A DNA stretch of 40,406 nucleotides, taken from positions 1 through 40,406 of the forward strand of contig NZ_JBHLXE010000088.1 in the NCBI RefSeq assembly GCF_042432445.1, written 5' to 3'. The notes beneath the pieces are model-generated. The model was given only the letters and a program-made list of their open reading frames with translations, made no database searches and was not told the DNA's origin. This document shows, piece by piece, positions 17,268-26,322 of the stretch. Positions within the stretch are counted from its first letter, which is position 1. Each line of letters begins with the position of its first letter. Made by a program: the position numbers and the translations under genes. The DNA comes from Thorsellia kenyensis. GTDB lineage: Bacteria; Pseudomonadota; Gammaproteobacteria; Enterobacterales; Thorselliaceae.

Positions 17268-17678
17268 ATGGCAAATGAAGAAAATAGGTTAGACTTGAGT
17301 CATCTAACTCAGTTACAGTATGATATTACTCAAAAAGCAGGTACTGAAAGGCCTTTTACAGGTAAATTACTTAATGAAGAGCGAAAAGGCCGCTATATTT
17401 GCATTTGTTGTAAAAGGCCCTTATTTAATTCTTCAAGCAAATTTGATGCAGGGTGTGGGTGGCCTAGTTTTTTTGAAACGGTAACACCTGAGGCAGTAAA
17501 ATATCTAGAAGATCACTCCTTGACACGACTACGCATTGAAATACGCTGTAATGCTTGTGATGCGCATTTAGGTCATGTGTTTGATGATGGTCCTGCGCCT
17601 ACCTTTAAGAGGTACTGTTTAAATTCTGCCGCGTTGATTTTTGAAGAAGCAGAGACAGGTTTACAAATCATAGGGTAA
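17268..17678 (+). CDS. msrB: peptide-methionine (R)-S-oxide reductase
   Basis: Reduces the R-epimer of methionine sulfoxide in proteins. The start is chosen at 17268 (MANEENRLDL), because AGAGGA at 17255-17260 stands 7 bases before it but only 1 base before the alternative ATG at 17262. This gives 136 residues (E. coli 137). The catalytic cysteine is C117 in RYCLNSAAL. The structural zinc is held by C45xxC48 and C94xxC97, and C63 in GCGWPSF is the likely resolving position. It follows thyA by 27 bp in the same run. It adds a repair enzyme to the peroxide-defence genes nearby. Confidence 0.96.
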   Translation: MANEENRLDLSHLTQLQYDITQKAGTERPFTGKLLNEERKGRYICICCKRPLFNSSSKFDAGCGWPSFFETVTPEAVKYLEDHSLTRLRIEIRCNACDAHLGHVFDDGPAPTFKRYCLNSAALIFEEAETGLQIIG

Positions 17679-17695
17679 CCTGAAACTTTGTTAAT

Positions 17696-17737
17696 CTAAA
17701 TCCTGTTAAACTAAATCCTGTTAAACTAAATCCTAGG
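17696..17737. repeat. tandem copies of CTAAATCCTGTTAAA downstream of msrB
   Basis: CTAAATCCTGTTAAA is repeated twice (17696-17710, 17711-17725). A third partial copy CTAAATCCT (17726-17734) forms the left arm of the msrB terminator. The first two copies could pair with the same right arm. Confidence 0.9.
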
Positions 17738-17757
17738 TTAGTTACTTAGGATTTTTT
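17728..17757 (+). terminator. intrinsic terminator of the lgt-thyA-msrB run
   Basis: AAATCCTA (17728-17735) and TAGGATTT (17747-17754) form an 8-bp stem with an 11-base loop, followed by T residues through 17757. It lies about 50 bases after the msrB stop and faces the 3' end of fliR. Confidence 0.8.
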
Positions 17758-17853
17758 CTAATATCCCAAAAAAGTAACTCATTTTACAAACTAAGATTTG
17801 GTATTGCGTACTGAATCAGTTGAGTTAAAATCCACTCATGCGTAAAGCAACGT

Positions 17854-18639
17854 TTAGTTTATAGCCAAAGCAGATAGCATAGCTTGTAATAGTAGGAAAA
17901 AATCCGCAAATAAAGATTCAAAGAATGGCACAATTTGTGGAAGTAAAAGACCAAGCACATAAATTCCCATAAATAAGCTCAGAGGAAATCCTACGACGAA
18001 AACTGATAGTTGAGGGGTCATTCTGTTTAAGATCCCCATTGTGATGTTCATTAACAACAACACAGCAATCAAAGGCAAAGCAAACAATAAACCGTGTACA
18101 AACATGTTTGTACCTGCTTTGACCAATATAATAAGACCATCTGCATTTAACTGGTTGGTAGAGATAGGCAGTATGCTAAAACTGTCGACTAACATACTAA
18201 ATAGCCATAAATGGCCCTGAAAGGTTAAAAAAAGCAATATAGCCAGAATATTTAAAAACCTAGCTAGAACAGGCATATTAGGACCGCCAGACGGATCGAA
18301 AAACACAGCAAATGATAATCCCATCTGTAGACCAATAAGCTCTCCTGCAATTCTTATCGATACGAAAGCTAATTGCAACATTAGCCCCATCATTACCCCA
18401 ATTAAAATTTGCTGGATTAATAACCAGAAACTGAGCGGTTCTAACAGTGGCGTGTCATTGAGGGGAATATGTGGAGTGATAATAAAGGTAGTTAATGCTG
18501 CTAATCCAATTTTCACCCGATTGGGAAATTGTTTTTCATTAAACACAGGAGATGCAGCAATTAAGGCCAGTATTCGTACAAAAGGGAAAAAATAGTAACT
18601 TATCCAACTGATAAGTTGGCTACTGTCAAAAGTCATCAT
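17854..18639 (-). CDS. fliR: flagellar export gate protein FliR
   Basis: A membrane component of the flagellar type III export gate, assembled with FliP and FliQ into a helical pore at the base of the rod. The protein has 261 residues, equal to E. coli FliR. It has about six hydrophobic segments. Conserved features include the N-terminal FVRILALIAASPVF and the central GLQMGLSFAVFFDPSGGPNMPVLARFLN. It is the last gene of the fli operon, 21 bp after fliQ. The next gene, msrB, is convergent. I see no good terminator on the minus strand after its stop. Confidence 0.97.
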   Translation of the reverse strand: MMTFDSSQLISWISYYFFPFVRILALIAASPVFNEKQFPNRVKIGLAALTTFIITPHIPLNDTPLLEPLSFWLLIQQILIGVMMGLMLQLAFVSIRIAGELIGLQMGLSFAVFFDPSGGPNMPVLARFLNILAILLFLTFQGHLWLFSMLVDSFSILPISTNQLNADGLIILVKAGTNMFVHGLLFALPLIAVLLLMNITMGILNRMTPQLSVFVVGFPLSLFMGIYVLGLLLPQIVPFFESLFADFFLLLQAMLSALAIN

Positions 18640-18660
18640 GCTAGACAGTTCTTCATATGG

Positions 18661-18930
18661 TTAGCCAATGATATAGGGTAAATTATTAAATAAAGCTTTC
18701 ATATAGTCCATGAAATATTCTAACATCCATGGACCTGCAAAAATTGCCATGAAGCAGACTGCAATAATTTTAGGTATAAATGAAAGCGTCATTTCATTGA
18801 CTTGGGTAGCTGCTTGCAACAAGCTAATGATAAGTCCCACAAACAGTGCTGTCAGTAAAAGAGGCGCAGAGATTGATAAAGCAACTTTCATTGCTTCTGT
18901 GCCCATCGTGGTAACTAATTCAGGAGTCAT
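18661..18930 (-). CDS. fliQ: flagellar export gate protein FliQ
   Basis: A small two-helix membrane protein of the export gate. The protein has 89 residues, the usual size. Two long hydrophobic hairpin segments (about 15-40 and 52-75) flank the conserved loop QAATQVNEMTLSFIPKI. AGAGG just upstream marks the ATG at 18930. It is spaced 21 bp from both fliP and fliR, the standard P-Q-R order. Confidence 0.97.
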   Translation of the reverse strand: MTPELVTTMGTEAMKVALSISAPLLLTALFVGLIISLLQAATQVNEMTLSFIPKIIAVCFMAIFAGPWMLEYFMDYMKALFNNLPYIIG

Positions 18931-18951
18931 TCTAAACCTCTTTATTCTCAG

Positions 18952-19692
18952 CTAACTAAAAAAGCTTTGGGCTAGAGAGCCTAACAATAATTGCCAGCCA
19001 TCAACCAAAACAAATAACATTAATTTAAAGGGTAAGGAGATAGTCGCGGGAGGTACCATCATCATACCGAGTGACATTAATACACTCGCAACGACTAAGT
19101 CTATGATAAGAAAAGGTATAAATATGGTGAAACCAATTTGGAATGCCGTTTTTAATTCACTGGCGACAAAAGCTGGCAGCAGGACACGCAGCGGTATATC
19201 ATCAGGTGTTTTAAAAGCAGGTTGATTACTTATTTTTGCAAATAACGCAATATCCGTTTCACGTGTTTGGTAAAGCATAAATTCGCGCATAGGAGCCATA
19301 CCTTTCGCAAAAGCCTCCTCTCCACTGAGTGTTTCATTACTATAAGGAAGGTAAGCTTCATTATATATTTTATCTAGAATAGGAGACATGATAAAAAATG
19401 AGAGAAATAGCGAAAGGCCAATTAAAATTTGATTCGACGGGGCCGATGGTGTGCCTAAGGCATTTCTCAATAGTCCTAATACGATGATTATTCGAGTAAA
19501 GCTAGTCATCATCAGAATAACCGCTGGCAAAAAGCTAAGAGAGGTTAATAGAACTAAAGTTTGAACTGATACAGACCAGCTCTGATCGCCTGAGGGGAGA
19601 TTCTTAACAATAACACCCGGTAATTCCGCAAACGCAAAGAGGGGCGTAAAGGAAATGAGTGGTAAAATAAATAATCGGATTAGTTTTAGCAT
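18952..19692 (-). CDS. fliP: flagellar export gate protein FliP
   Basis: The core pore protein of the flagellar export gate. The protein has 246 residues (E. coli 245). A cleavable signal peptide (about 1-22, ending FAFA) is followed by the first membrane pair. A periplasmic loop with GMAPMREFMLYQTRE comes next, then the C-terminal pair with the conserved LIDLVVASVLMSLGMMMVPP. The family signature TSFTRIIIVLGLLRNALGTPSAPSNQI is present near 65-91. It lies 42 bp after fliO. Confidence 0.97.
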   Translation of the reverse strand: MLKLIRLFILPLISFTPLFAFAELPGVIVKNLPSGDQSWSVSVQTLVLLTSLSFLPAVILMMTSFTRIIIVLGLLRNALGTPSAPSNQILIGLSLFLSFFIMSPILDKIYNEAYLPYSNETLSGEEAFAKGMAPMREFMLYQTRETDIALFAKISNQPAFKTPDDIPLRVLLPAFVASELKTAFQIGFTIFIPFLIIDLVVASVLMSLGMMMVPPATISLPFKLMLFVLVDGWQLLLGSLAQSFFS

Positions 19693-19734
19693 GAGCCACT
19701 CTAAAATGTATGATAACTATTTTATTTCAATAAA

Positions 19735-20181
19735 TTATTTTGACTTTTTATTGATCATTTGGTCAAGGGTGTTTTTAAAAGATTCACCTAACTTTCCTAT
19801 GGTAGCATTTTGGCTTTCCCTTACCTGCTCATTATCAGCCGGTAAAGGACTTTTATCTTCTGAGCTAATATCGCTTTTATCTAAAAGAGTAATTTGAGAT
19901 GAGGTCACACCGAGAGTAAGTAGGGTATCATTTTTTTTGATGATAACCACTTTCTCTTTAGTACCCACCGAAATAGAATCAATGATTGTAAGATGCTTTG
20001 ACTTTTTAAAACGATTATTCGCTCCCATCTTTTTTACAATCAAAGCAAGCACAATGATAAAGCCAAGCACTAAAAATAAAGAATAATAAGCATCAGAAAA
20101 ACTAGGTGTCTTATTGCTACTTTCAGGAACAGTCAATACGGTGCTATTTACTGCTTCGATGTCAATGGTTTTGTTTGACAT
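19735..20181 (-). CDS. fliO: flagellar assembly protein FliO
   Basis: A poorly conserved scaffold that helps FliP assemble. The protein has 148 residues. A short N-terminal region is followed by one membrane helix (about 32-49, YYSLFLVLGFIIVLALIV). The cytoplasmic part has the family pattern LTIIDSISVGTKEKVVIIKKNDTLLTLGVT. The polar tail (about 115-148) is longer than in E. coli FliO (121 residues). The call rests on this pattern together with its position between fliN and fliP, 5 bp after fliN. Confidence 0.93.
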   Translation of the reverse strand: MSNKTIDIEAVNSTVLTVPESSNKTPSFSDAYYSLFLVLGFIIVLALIVKKMGANNRFKKSKHLTIIDSISVGTKEKVVIIKKNDTLLTLGVTSSQITLLDKSDISSEDKSPLPADNEQVRESQNATIGKLGESFKNTLDQMINKKSK

Positions 20182-20186
20182 AATAT

Positions 20187-20639
20187 CTAGCTTTTATTGA
20201 GTCTGCGCATTCTTTCTGATGGTGTAATAATATCTGTTATACGGATACCATATTTATCATCCACAACAACAACTTCACCTTGAGCAATTAAATATCCATT
20301 AATTAGGATATCTAAAGGTTCACCTGCAAGACCATCTAAAGGAACCACTGAGCCTTGAGATAAATTTAATAGATCTTTAATGGCCATTTTTGTTTTGCCA
20401 AGTTGGACAGTCATTTTTACTGGAATGTCCATTATTAAATCTAAGTCTTTTGAATGCTGCGGTGCTGAATTCTGTTCAAGTTGTCCAAACGGGTCTTTGT
20501 CATTGTGAGATTGTGCAGTTTCCTCAGAAGATTCTGTTTCACCTTGCTCAGCAAAGGCATCAGCCCAAAGATCTTCAGCTGACGCAGCGTCTATTTCATC
20601 ATTTTTTTCGTTGTCATTCACATCAGTTACATCGTTCAT
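20187..20639 (-). CDS. fliN: flagellar motor switch protein FliN
   Basis: A C-ring protein that, with FliM, switches rotation and docks the FliH-FliI complex. The protein has 150 residues. An acidic, low-complexity N-terminus (1-65) precedes the SpoA domain (about 70-148). The domain carries the family motifs DIPVKMTVQLGKTKM, GSVVPLDGLAGEPLDILING and GIRITDIITPSER. E. coli FliN has 137 residues; the extra length is in the acidic N-terminus. It is 17 bp after fliM. Confidence 0.97.
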   Translation of the reverse strand: MNDVTDVNDNEKNDEIDAASAEDLWADAFAEQGETESSEETAQSHNDKDPFGQLEQNSAPQHSKDLDLIMDIPVKMTVQLGKTKMAIKDLLNLSQGSVVPLDGLAGEPLDILINGYLIAQGEVVVVDDKYGIRITDIITPSERMRRLNKS

Positions 20640-20656
20640 TTATCTATCCTCTAGTC

Positions 20657-21655
20657 TTATAAAATATATTTTTTGAGTACGGAGTCCATCATATCTTGAA
20701 CCTTGATGGCATATTGTCCATTATGATTACCATATTTGCCAGTTAGTACGGGCACACCGTCAATATATGCCGTGAGCAAATCTGGTTTATCAATTGGCAG
20801 GATATCCCCCTTTTTAAGTGTTAGGATATCATTTACTCTGATAGGTATATTGACAAAATCTACGTTTAATTCCACTTTAGATGATTTAAGTTCAGTTTTC
20901 ATTTGTAACTTAAAAAGCTCATCTTCACTTTGGGAATTTTCCAAAGGAGGATTTTTCAGCAACTCTCTTATGGGTTCTATCATAGCAAAAGGAATACATA
21001 TACTAAATTCCCCCATAGCATTGCCCAACTCGATATTAAAGTCAGTCGTAACGACAATATCATTAGGCGAGGAAGTAATATTTGTGAATTTGATTTGTGA
21101 TTCAGAACGAACAAATTCAGGTTCAATTTTATAAACAGCCGACCAGCAATCACTATACGCTTCTAGAGCCAATTTTAATAAGCGCTTAATAACTCGCTGT
21201 TCTGTCGGTGTAAATTCACGTCCTTCAACTCGAGTAGGAAATCGTCCATCACCACCAAATAAGTTATCAACAGCAATAAAAACTAAACTTGGTGAAAAAA
21301 CAAAGAGGGTAGAACCGCGCAAAGGTTTTAAGTTCACCAAGTTTAAGTTTGTAGGAACCGGTAGGTTCTTAGCAAACTCATGATAGGGCATAGTTTTTAA
21401 TGGACCCAATGTGATCTCTGGGCTTCGTCTGAATAAATTAAAATAAACAATCCTAAGTTGCCTTACAAACCGTTCATTGATAATTTCCAATGCTTGTAAT
21501 CTTTCTCTAACCACTCTGCGTTGTGTGGCGGGATCATATTTCTTGATCCCTTTAGAGTTTGTATCTTTTGCATTGTCTGCATTTTTTTCTTCAGCAGGTT
21601 TACCACCGCCTAGAAGGGCATCTATCTCTTCTTGTGAAAGAATATCATCAGTCAT
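20657..21655 (-). CDS. fliM: flagellar motor switch protein FliM
   Basis: The C-ring protein that binds phosphorylated CheY and sets rotation direction. The protein has 332 residues (E. coli 334). The N-terminal peptide ILSQEEIDALLGGG is the CheY-P docking motif. The middle domain has PVPTNLNLVNLKPLRGSTL and VDNLFGGDGRFPT. The C-terminal SpoA domain ends with KKGDILPIDKPDLLTAYIDG. An 18-base gap leads into fliN, while 92 bp with a small AGTTAA/TTAACT hairpin separate it from fliL. Confidence 0.98.
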   Translation of the reverse strand: MTDDILSQEEIDALLGGGKPAEEKNADNAKDTNSKGIKKYDPATQRRVVRERLQALEIINERFVRQLRIVYFNLFRRSPEITLGPLKTMPYHEFAKNLPVPTNLNLVNLKPLRGSTLFVFSPSLVFIAVDNLFGGDGRFPTRVEGREFTPTEQRVIKRLLKLALEAYSDCWSAVYKIEPEFVRSESQIKFTNITSSPNDIVVTTDFNIELGNAMGEFSICIPFAMIEPIRELLKNPPLENSQSEDELFKLQMKTELKSSKVELNVDFVNIPIRVNDILTLKKGDILPIDKPDLLTAYIDGVPVLTGKYGNHNGQYAIKVQDMMDSVLKKYIL

Positions 21656-21747
21656 AATTAGTATCTGATTCCAGTTAAAAAATTAACTCAATTAAAGTAA
21701 ATGTCAGTAGCTAAAGCTATCTAAGTAAATACAAATTACAAACCAAA

Positions 21748-22218
21748 TTATCTTAAAATAAATTTATTGAAAGAAATATTTTTAATTTTATTTGGCGGAA
21801 GTTGAGGGTGAACAGGCTGTGTCAAAATAGTTTTCATCTCTTCTGCCAGCTTAAGTTTCCCCTCTAATGTTTTAAGTTCAGTTTTAGTTTTTGACGAAAT
21901 CAAATATAAAATTCTTGTATTCACTTCAGGAAGATAGTTGAATAAATTTTTTCTGTCATCATCTGTTTCTAACTCTAAACTGATAGCTACATAAAGTACA
22001 TGGTCGTCGCCTTCGACTTCAGGTTGTAAATTGATTGTCGTTGGTTCTAATTCTAAAAAAATAGGTAGTGCAGGGGGAGGAGGAACTGCTGCATGACCTT
22101 CTGCAGGTGCTTTGCCTTTGATTAAAAAGAAATAGCCACCAGCCCCACCACCTACTAACAAAATGATTACAATGAGTAAGATAGTAATAAGTTTTTTACT
22201 TGATTTTGAATCAGCCAT
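21748..22218 (-). CDS. fliL: flagellar basal body-associated protein FliL
   Basis: A single-span inner-membrane protein that surrounds and stabilises the stator units. The protein has 156 residues (E. coli 154). A membrane helix with a GGGAGGYFF motif at its end (about 10-32) is followed by a Pro/Ala linker and the periplasmic SPFH-like domain. The domain has the family pattern FLELEPTTINLQPEVEGDDHVLYVAISLEL. The start ATG at 22218 is clear. It follows fliK by 21 bp. Confidence 0.96.
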   Translation of the reverse strand: MADSKSSKKLITILLIVIILLVGGGAGGYFFLIKGKAPAEGHAAVPPPPALPIFLELEPTTINLQPEVEGDDHVLYVAISLELETDDDRKNLFNYLPEVNTRILYLISSKTKTELKTLEGKLKLAEEMKTILTQPVHPQLPPNKIKNISFNKFILR

Positions 22219-22239
22219 TTTCCGTATGCCTTTTGTTAA

Positions 22240-23799
22240 TTAAATGAAATTATCTACACCCGCAGAACGACTTTTCATTCTATGGGGTGCATTGTGGTTT
22301 TCTTGTAGTACTTCTTCTGTATTTTGAATTATTTCTTCTTTACGTTTTAAATCAGTAAATGTAGTTTTAGCGAGTTCATTTTCATCAGCTTGGTTTTCAG
22401 ACTCTGAAAAACCTACAAAGCTGTCTGATAAATCATATCCTTGTTCACTAAACGACTCTTTTAGTGAACCAAGTGCGCTTTCCATTGTGTGCCTAACTTG
22501 GGCATTCCCTGAAAAAAGTTGCAATTTAACTAAATTATCATCCAAAGACATTTGAATATGTATTACACCTAATTCTTGGGGATGGAGCCTTAATTCAGCG
22601 TTTTGAATGCCATTTTTGATAAAAAATAAAATCTGCTGTTTTAGCGCTGCTTGCCAAGCATCTGTTCCAAATTGTGTAGTTAGTTGACCTTGATAAGTTC
22701 TATTTACGTTATCCGCTACATTTGCACTCAACTGTGAATTATTTTCAGTGACTGTATTGGTTAATGTATTAAAATGGTTTAATTCAATCCCCAAGCTTTT
22801 TTGACTATTTGCAGAGAGTGCTGAGCTGAATTTAGCCAGTTCAATTTGTTCATTAATGTGTTTAATAAAGGCATCGCTATCGTTTAAATTGACCATGTCG
22901 TTATTTAACAATAAAGATTCAATGCCATTGCTATCATCTAATGAACCGTTTGCTTCAAATGAGTTATTTGATGATTTCACAATAGATTGAAGGTGATGTG
23001 ATGCCTCTTTTTGAATATTAACAAATTGAATCAGTGAATTTAATGATTTAGACAACCCTTCTAGTGATTGAATCTCACTTTCGGGTAATGAGCCCTTTGT
23101 GAATAGTTCAAGTGGATTACTTGATTTTATATTCTCATTATCTACACTAATGGCTTTTAAATCCAACCTCCACTCTAGACGAGAGTTACTATCTTGCTTA
23201 ATTAATTGATCAAAATGTGTTAATTCATTTTCCACTCTCATTTTTAGCGCTTCTGCATCAACTATGCTAGATTCAATAAAAGAGCCTACTAATTCGTTTA
23301 ACTCTTTTAAATTGAGCTTTGTTAAAACAAAATCTAATTGAGGTTCACTCAGATGTAATTCATTAAACATGTTGTTAATTTTAGTAAGTATGTTTTGAAC
23401 TCTATCAGTCCCTGCTGCGTTTTCTAAAGAGCTTATTAATTCAGATAGAGTTAATGAGAATTGCGCTAGGCCTTCAGAAGAAAGGGATGTGTTTATTTGT
23501 CCTAGCGCTTCTGTATTTTCATTCGCTTGATTACTATTTGAGTTTACAATGCCTAATATTAAAGATAACACTTCAGCAATAGGGTTAACTGGCTCTGAAT
23601 CAGTTTCATTTTGCTTAGATATCTTATTAGATATAATTTCTTTATTGTTGCTTTTATCATTAGGTGCTACAAGTAGTTCATTTTTTTCATCAAGTATTTT
23701 ATTGAATTCAGTAGTAATTTCATTATCTGTTATAAATGAACTTACTGAAGCTATTTCAGGTTTTTGAGTCACTAGATTTAACAAAATTGCATTATTCAC
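22240..23799 (-). CDS. fliK: flagellar hook-length control protein FliK
   Basis: A secreted molecular ruler that stops hook growth and switches export specificity through FlhB. The start is GTG at 23799. AGGAGA upstream (23806-23811 on plus) decides it, and the GTGA overlaps the fliJ stop. The protein has 519 residues against 375 in E. coli; the extra length is in the Ser/Asn-rich N-terminal and middle parts. The C-terminal Flg_hook domain (about 385-470) has the family pattern ELRLHPQELGVIHIQMSLDD, then QVRHTMESALGSLKESFSEQG. A longer ruler may mean a longer hook, which is inference. Confidence 0.94.
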   Translation of the reverse strand: MNNAILLNLVTQKPEIASVSSFITDNEITTEFNKILDEKNELLVAPNDKSNNKEIISNKISKQNETDSEPVNPIAEVLSLILGIVNSNSNQANENTEALGQINTSLSSEGLAQFSLTLSELISSLENAAGTDRVQNILTKINNMFNELHLSEPQLDFVLTKLNLKELNELVGSFIESSIVDAEALKMRVENELTHFDQLIKQDSNSRLEWRLDLKAISVDNENIKSSNPLELFTKGSLPESEIQSLEGLSKSLNSLIQFVNIQKEASHHLQSIVKSSNNSFEANGSLDDSNGIESLLLNNDMVNLNDSDAFIKHINEQIELAKFSSALSANSQKSLGIELNHFNTLTNTVTENNSQLSANVADNVNRTYQGQLTTQFGTDAWQAALKQQILFFIKNGIQNAELRLHPQELGVIHIQMSLDDNLVKLQLFSGNAQVRHTMESALGSLKESFSEQGYDLSDSFVGFSESENQADENELAKTTFTDLKRKEEIIQNTEEVLQENHNAPHRMKSRSAGVDNFI

Positions 23800-24236
23800 A
23801 AATTTCTCCTAGGGCTACGAGCACTATATTCATCCATTAACTTTTGTTCAATTTTTTGTTCTTTTGCTTGTTGCAAAATTGCTTCACGTTTAACAAGAAT
23901 ATCGAAACTATTGACTTTTTTGTTTTTTTCTTGCCAGTTTTCAATTGCTAACTTTACTTTATTATCTAATTCGACCAATACCCTACGTTGTTGTAGTATG
24001 GCTTTATCCATTGAATCTATAAAACGCTCAAAATTATCCCAAGTATTTGTTGTTATTCCTGATTTTAGCATCTGACTTAATTGTGTTCTGTAATCTTCTT
24101 TGTATTCAATTAAGTCAAGAAGTTGTTTCTCGCCTGCTGCATAATTAAGTCTTGCTTTACCTAAATTTTCAAGTGCTTGACTTAGTTCTTCATCTGCTAA
24201 ATTTTTTAATAATTTAAATTTTGATTGTTTAGCCAT
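23796..24236 (-). CDS. fliJ: flagellar export chaperone / ATPase stalk FliJ
   Basis: A coiled-coil protein that inserts into the FliI hexamer and escorts chaperones. The protein has 146 residues (E. coli 147). It is almost wholly alpha-helical, with long charged heptad-like stretches and the family pattern LVELDNKVKLAIENWQEKNKK. It lies between fliI and fliK as usual. The stop shares bases with the fliK GTG start, which indicates translational coupling. Confidence 0.93.
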   Translation of the reverse strand: MAKQSKFKLLKNLADEELSQALENLGKARLNYAAGEKQLLDLIEYKEDYRTQLSQMLKSGITTNTWDNFERFIDSMDKAILQQRRVLVELDNKVKLAIENWQEKNKKVNSFDILVKREAILQQAKEQKIEQKLMDEYSARSPRRNL

Positions 24237-24254
24237 AAGTCTCGCACCTATTTC

Positions 24255-25628
24255 TTAAGGCATGAGCTCGTTAAATTCATTCAATGAGTATTCTAAGTCT
24301 GCTTGTTTATTAATCCCTTGTTGTAAAAATTCTTGCATCTTCGGGTATAATTTTATGGCTTCATCTAATATAGGATCGCTTCCTGGTGCATATGCACCTA
24401 CATTGATTAAGTCTCTATTCCTTTGAAAAGAAGAGAGTAAACGTTTAAATTTCATCGTTTTACGTAAATGTTCATCATCTATCAAATCTGTCATCGCTCG
24501 GCTTATGGATGCTTCAATATCAATCGCAGGATAGTGCCCAGCTTCTGCTAAATATCTGGACAAAACAATATGCCCATCTAGTATTGCTCTTGCTGAGTCG
24601 GCAATAGGGTCTTGTTGATCATCGCCCTCAGTCAATACAGTATAAAAAGCGGTAATTGATCCTTTCTCATCTTTTGAATTCCCAGCTCGTTCAACGAGCG
24701 CAGGCAACTTAGCAAAAACTGAGGGCGGATAGCCTTTAGTTGCAGGAGGTTCTCCTATCGCAAGGGCAATTTCCCTCTGAGCCATGGCGTAACGAGTCAA
24801 AGAGTCCATGATAAGTAGTACATTGAGTCCTTTATCACGAAAAGATTCAGCAATACGTGTCGCATAATTCGCTCCTTGCAATCTTAGCACTGCAGAAACA
24901 TCAGCAGGGGCTGCCACCACAACGGCACGTCTTAATCCTTCTTCTCCTAAGATATCTTCAATAAAACTTTTCACTTCTCGCCCACGTTCACCTATGAGTC
25001 CAACAACGATTACATCTGCAGTAGTGAATCGAGACATCATGCCTAATAGCACACTTTTGCCTACTCCTGAACCAGCAAAAAGTCCCATTCTTTGCCCTCT
25101 TCCAACAGTCAAAAGAGAGTTGATCGCTCTGACTCCTACATCTAATATATTTCTGATAGATTGTCTATCTAATGGGTTTATCGGGGGATTATTTAACATG
25201 GTCATTTCAATGTTATTAATCTTGCCTAGCCCATCTAGTGGTTGACCTGAAGCATCAATTACTCTGCCTAACAAGCCTTCACCAATAGGCAATTTCTTTA
25301 TCGCAATTTTATGATTTTCATCATAAACTGGGCATATTTTAGCACCCAATTCAACACCATCCATCTCTACTAAAGGCATAAGGTATAAACGCTCATCATT
25401 GAATCCAACCACTTCGCATTCAACGTCAGTAGAGTATAAACTTCTATCTCTTTCTACCCTGCATGACGCCCCAAGGGGAAGCATCAGACCGGTTGCTTCA
25501 AGTACTAATCCTGCAGCTCTGATCAGTTTTCCATAATAATTTACTTTTGGAAGTGCCATAATTTCTTTAGCTAATCGTTCCGATGAGCTCGACAATGACT
25601 CCAAACAAGAAAGATTATTATTTATCAT
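24255..25628 (-). CDS. fliI: flagellum-specific export ATPase FliI
   Basis: The hexameric ATPase of the export apparatus, related to F1 beta. The protein has 457 residues (E. coli 457). Walker A FAGSGVGKS is near 184-192. The family block VVGLIGERGREVKSFIEDILG follows, then Walker B LLIMDSLTRYAMAQREI and the catalytic stretch GEPPATKGYPPSVFAKLP. The start ATG at 25628 overlaps the fliH end by 11 bp. Confidence 0.98.
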   Translation of the reverse strand: MINNNLSCLESLSSSSERLAKEIMALPKVNYYGKLIRAAGLVLEATGLMLPLGASCRVERDRSLYSTDVECEVVGFNDERLYLMPLVEMDGVELGAKICPVYDENHKIAIKKLPIGEGLLGRVIDASGQPLDGLGKINNIEMTMLNNPPINPLDRQSIRNILDVGVRAINSLLTVGRGQRMGLFAGSGVGKSVLLGMMSRFTTADVIVVGLIGERGREVKSFIEDILGEEGLRRAVVVAAPADVSAVLRLQGANYATRIAESFRDKGLNVLLIMDSLTRYAMAQREIALAIGEPPATKGYPPSVFAKLPALVERAGNSKDEKGSITAFYTVLTEGDDQQDPIADSARAILDGHIVLSRYLAEAGHYPAIDIEASISRAMTDLIDDEHLRKTMKFKRLLSSFQRNRDLINVGAYAPGSDPILDEAIKLYPKMQEFLQQGINKQADLEYSLNEFNELMP

Positions 25629-26322
25629 GGAGAAATATGCCTTCTGAAAGTTTAATTATTTCTTGCCATTTACTTTCAAGGGTAGCATCGATCTCCTGAG
25701 TATCAGTTTCAATGATAAAACCACTTTTCACTAAAGAATCGTCTTTGATCATTTTCCAATTATTTTGGGCAAATAACTGAGTAATACTCCCTTGAATGAA
25801 CGTCCAGTCATTAGGATTTATTCTTAAAGTTAGCTGTCTAGGAGCCAATGGCAGTTTCTCTAATTCATCCATTATTTTTTCACTTAATTCACCTTGCAAT
25901 TCATCAATTTTATTTCCAATGAGTGATTTTGCGGCTGCAAGCGAAATAATTAACATCTTTTCAGGTAATAAATTGTTTGTATTATCAATCAGTTTATTAA
26001 ATTGAGAAAATAGGTTTTCAATTTTTTCTACAAACTGATCTTGTTTGATTGCTGCTTCCTCTTCAGCTTTCTGCTGTCCATTTAAATATCCTTGTGATTC
26101 TCCTTCAGAAAGTCCTTTTGCAAAACCTTCTTCGTAAGCTTTTTTTAATTCATCAACTATCAATGATTCACATGAAGATTGAAAATTTGCACGTTCCTTT
26201 TGTAATTCCTCTTTTAGTGATTCTATCTCAATTAATTTTTGAGCATAGTTTGAAGCCGCATCTGTTGCATTAGCATTAAAATCTTCTAAATGCCATGGTG
26301 ACCAAGATTGGCTATTAGACAT
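25618..26322 (-). CDS. fliH: flagellar export ATPase regulator FliH
   Basis: Binds FliI, holds it at the C-ring through FliN and restrains its ATPase. The start is set at the ATG at 26322 (MSNSQSWSPWHLEDF), because GAGG stands 6-7 bases upstream and the sequence aligns with E. coli MSDNLPWKTWTPDDL. The GTG at 26340 lacks a site. This gives 234 residues (E. coli 235). The middle part has the FliH GxxxG repeat pattern (AYEEGFAKGLSEGESQGYLNG). The C-terminal part resembles the V/F-type ATPase stator. It overlaps fliG by 8 bp. Confidence 0.95.
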   Translation of the reverse strand: MSNSQSWSPWHLEDFNANATDAASNYAQKLIEIESLKEELQKERANFQSSCESLIVDELKKAYEEGFAKGLSEGESQGYLNGQQKAEEEAAIKQDQFVEKIENLFSQFNKLIDNTNNLLPEKMLIISLAAAKSLIGNKIDELQGELSEKIMDELEKLPLAPRQLTLRINPNDWTFIQGSITQLFAQNNWKMIKDDSLVKSGFIIETDTQEIDATLESKWQEIIKLSEGIFLHDK

